Shown here one piece after another: positions 62,050 through 64,000 of a stretch of DNA of 64,000 nt (positions within the stretch are counted from its first letter, which is position 1; each line of letters begins with the position of its first letter). The stretch lies in the NCBI GenBank assembly GCA_030248225.1, contig JASANE010026676.1:1-64000 (forward strand). The letters run 5' to 3'. The notes below the pieces were generated by a model. The model made no database searches. It worked only from the letters and a program-made list of their open reading frames with translations, and was not told the origin of the DNA. The DNA is from Trileptium ribeirensis. Its lineage: Eukaryota; Nematoda; Enoplea; Enoplida; Thoracostomopsidae. The position numbers and the translations under genes are program-made.

Positions 62050-64000
62050 CTGTCGTAAATAAAAAAATCACTTGAACAAATTCGTTTGCTTCCCGTCTGA
62101 TTTCCATGGTAATATACCGCAATTTCATCAATTTATTGTAAACAATTTGCACTAAATACAGAAATCGTTTACAATAGTTTTTTTCTAAAGTTTGTGCAAT
62201 ATTTTGCGAAAATATCACCCATTTCATAAAAACCTAAAACTAAAGAACTGGCTTCTCCACCGGGGTAAAATTTATAAGGAGGCGGAGTAACCGGGGGAAC
62301 CCCAGTTCAAAAACAGCTGAGCGGCTAAGTATGAGAAGGCGGCTACCTGACCAGTGGTCGAGAAATATGGGCTTGGCTATCCAGCACAGATGATTTTGTT
62401 ATATAATTTCTTCATATTTGATGTGACTTTGTTCGAATTATGAGGTGTTTCTGTATCAATCATAAATATAATACATTTAATTAGTAACTCTATCGAGATT
62501 GTAGAACGTAGTGAAGCATAGGTACACCTACGCCTTTTGCGAGCACAACCAATCAGCTCTCGATAGCATACACTGATATGCTATATTGCAACATCACACA
62601 ATATACACCGCACAAGTTGAACAAAACTAACACCAGCATTAAATTTCCCATGCTCGAAAACCCTCAAGTAAGACTTTTCTGCCGTTCAGGACGTCATAAC
62701 AAATTTTCAAATTTTGGGTCTAGGAACCACGAGAGTGTCATACCTAAAACCACATGAATCGAAGCCTTAATCGAAAAACAAAAAAAGGCATCGGCATTTA
62801 TCATTTTACTATGAAATAAATTCAAAATGTCCAGCATAAAATAAGTCATGAATTACATGATCAGTCAAAAACTAAACTTGTCCAGGAAAAAAACGGAAAA
62901 AGAATAATAACATGGAACGTCAAAAATGTCGTTTTCAGAAGATACTAGTGTCTGTTGAGCTGAGCGAGGTCGCCGAGCGAAACGAGGCGACCGAGCGAAG
63001 CGTTTTTATTTTCTGTCTGGGAGCAAAAAAGTCGATGTCCGTTCGTCCGTTAGTCTTTAATGGATCTCAAGAACTCTTAACGGCATATACCCTGGGGTTT
63101 TCAGGTATGGCGAGTAGCAACTCTTACATTTTGCTTCGATTGCCATTCATCACCATGCTGTATAAGTCATGTGACTTCATTTGTCTTGCTTTTCGTTCGA
63201 ACGGAATAAAACTATTCTTTCATTTACTCATTGTTGTCTAGGTAATAATATATTCTCAAGACATTGAGTACGTTCATATTACTAATGCCGTCGCTCCGCT
63301 CAAAAAATGTAGTTCCACTACGACTGGTTTCTAAGTAACAAAAAGGAGTAGCGGATCTTAATATGCATTGGTTTGATCTAAATATCGATATTGGTAATCA
63401 AAATGTTCACCGACATGTTGCATTTGAGATGTAACCAAGTGACATACACAAAAAAACAGCATACTAGTAAAATTTTTTACCTTTATTCAACCGATTGATG
63501 ATCATTAGATACAGGTTGGCTGGTACCGATTTAGTAAGAAAAATTATAAAAATACACCTGCTTCCTCACCGCTCCCTCACAATCAGTTTGTTAAAGATAA
63601 TAAATTTCAATTTTATATAAAAAGAATAGTTTGGTTGAAAATTGTTTTTGTAATACTTTTAAATTCTAAAATCAGATTATTGTTATAACCAAAATATACT
63701 ATATACATTTGAAATTGAAATTAGGTATGTATTTTTATAAAATGTCTGCTAACTATGAATGCTCGGAACCTGTATTCCGGGCGCCATGATATATATAGCG
63801 AGGCCTTCTATATCTGAGGGCTATCACCAGGCCCGGTTACACATTATTTGATATGAAATGTTACCGTTGAATAATTGTTGCGTAATAATTATAAAATGAA
63901 AAATACCGAGAGATATATATTTAAGTAGCAGGCATCTGCGATGCGAGCTACATGTACTGCTCGAAGGCCGAAGGCAATGGTCATAAGTATGATATCCGCA
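62050..64000. other. region upstream of BMS1
   Basis: No gene recognised. 62932-63080 carries AGGCGACCGAGCGAAGCG, TTTTTATTTTCTGTCTGGG and GATGTCCGTTCGTCCGTTAG, which resembles the reverse of the repeat tail at 52560-52620, so a dispersed element lies here. The 109-codon plus ORF at 62912-63241 falls in it and is not credible as a gene. Confidence 0.5.

Noticed and set aside
62912..63241. 109-codon ORF upstream of BMS1 as a divergent gene.
   Set aside because: It lies in dispersed-repeat sequence shared with 52560-52620.

Overview
This is animal nuclear DNA: AT-rich, intron-rich and crowded with transposable elements and tandem repeats. An R2 retrotransposon flanked by 28S rRNA sequence makes a metazoan origin close to certain, because R2 is known only from animals. 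The phylum cannot be fixed from this window. No CRISPR array, operon or tRNA/rRNA gene cluster was found.

Two host genes lie in tandem on the minus strand. (1) A BMS1 gene (ribosome-biogenesis GTPase of the small-subunit processome) runs from its ATG at 61433 to its TAG at 11975, about 49.5 kb. I reconstructed 23 exons by hand. Their phases match at every junction except one, where a small exon of about 59 nt, expected in 25674-33662, could not be found. The assembled product is about 1,216 residues, close to the usual family length. (2) Downstream of it, an RWDD3/RSUME-like gene (RWD domain protein) starts at 8003. Three exons are recognisable; the 3' end was not found and may lie in or beyond the satellite at the left edge.

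Layout. 1-3712: a 104-bp satellite in two head-to-head arms. 3716-8003: RWDD3-like gene. 8004-11974: spacer with a decayed LINE endonuclease fragment and a palindromic MITE. 11975-61433: BMS1, whose introns hold most of the mobile DNA: a poly-C tract beside a splice donor, several MITE families, a 2-kb G-run element with TIRs and a 5-bp duplication, a hAT-like MITE, a full-length R2 with 28S sequence at both ends, two head-to-head copies of a PWWP + DUF7869 element (intron 13), LINE fragments, duplicated pieces of exon 12, and a 1.9-kb 30-bp minisatellite (intron 7). 61434-64000: upstream region with a MITE starting about 130 bp from the BMS1 start codon.

The observations I rate highest are: the R2 copy outside the rDNA, carrying a 25-nt 28S leader and about 140 nt of downstream 28S, in sense orientation in an intron of an rRNA-processing gene; a second, independent 28S leader fragment beginning at the same 28S nucleotide at 15325-15344; the paired PWWP-DUF7869 elements, which look like a poorly described DNA-transposon family with a possible RNase H-type catalytic triad; and the satellite palindrome centred on a 10-bp palindrome in its own unit.
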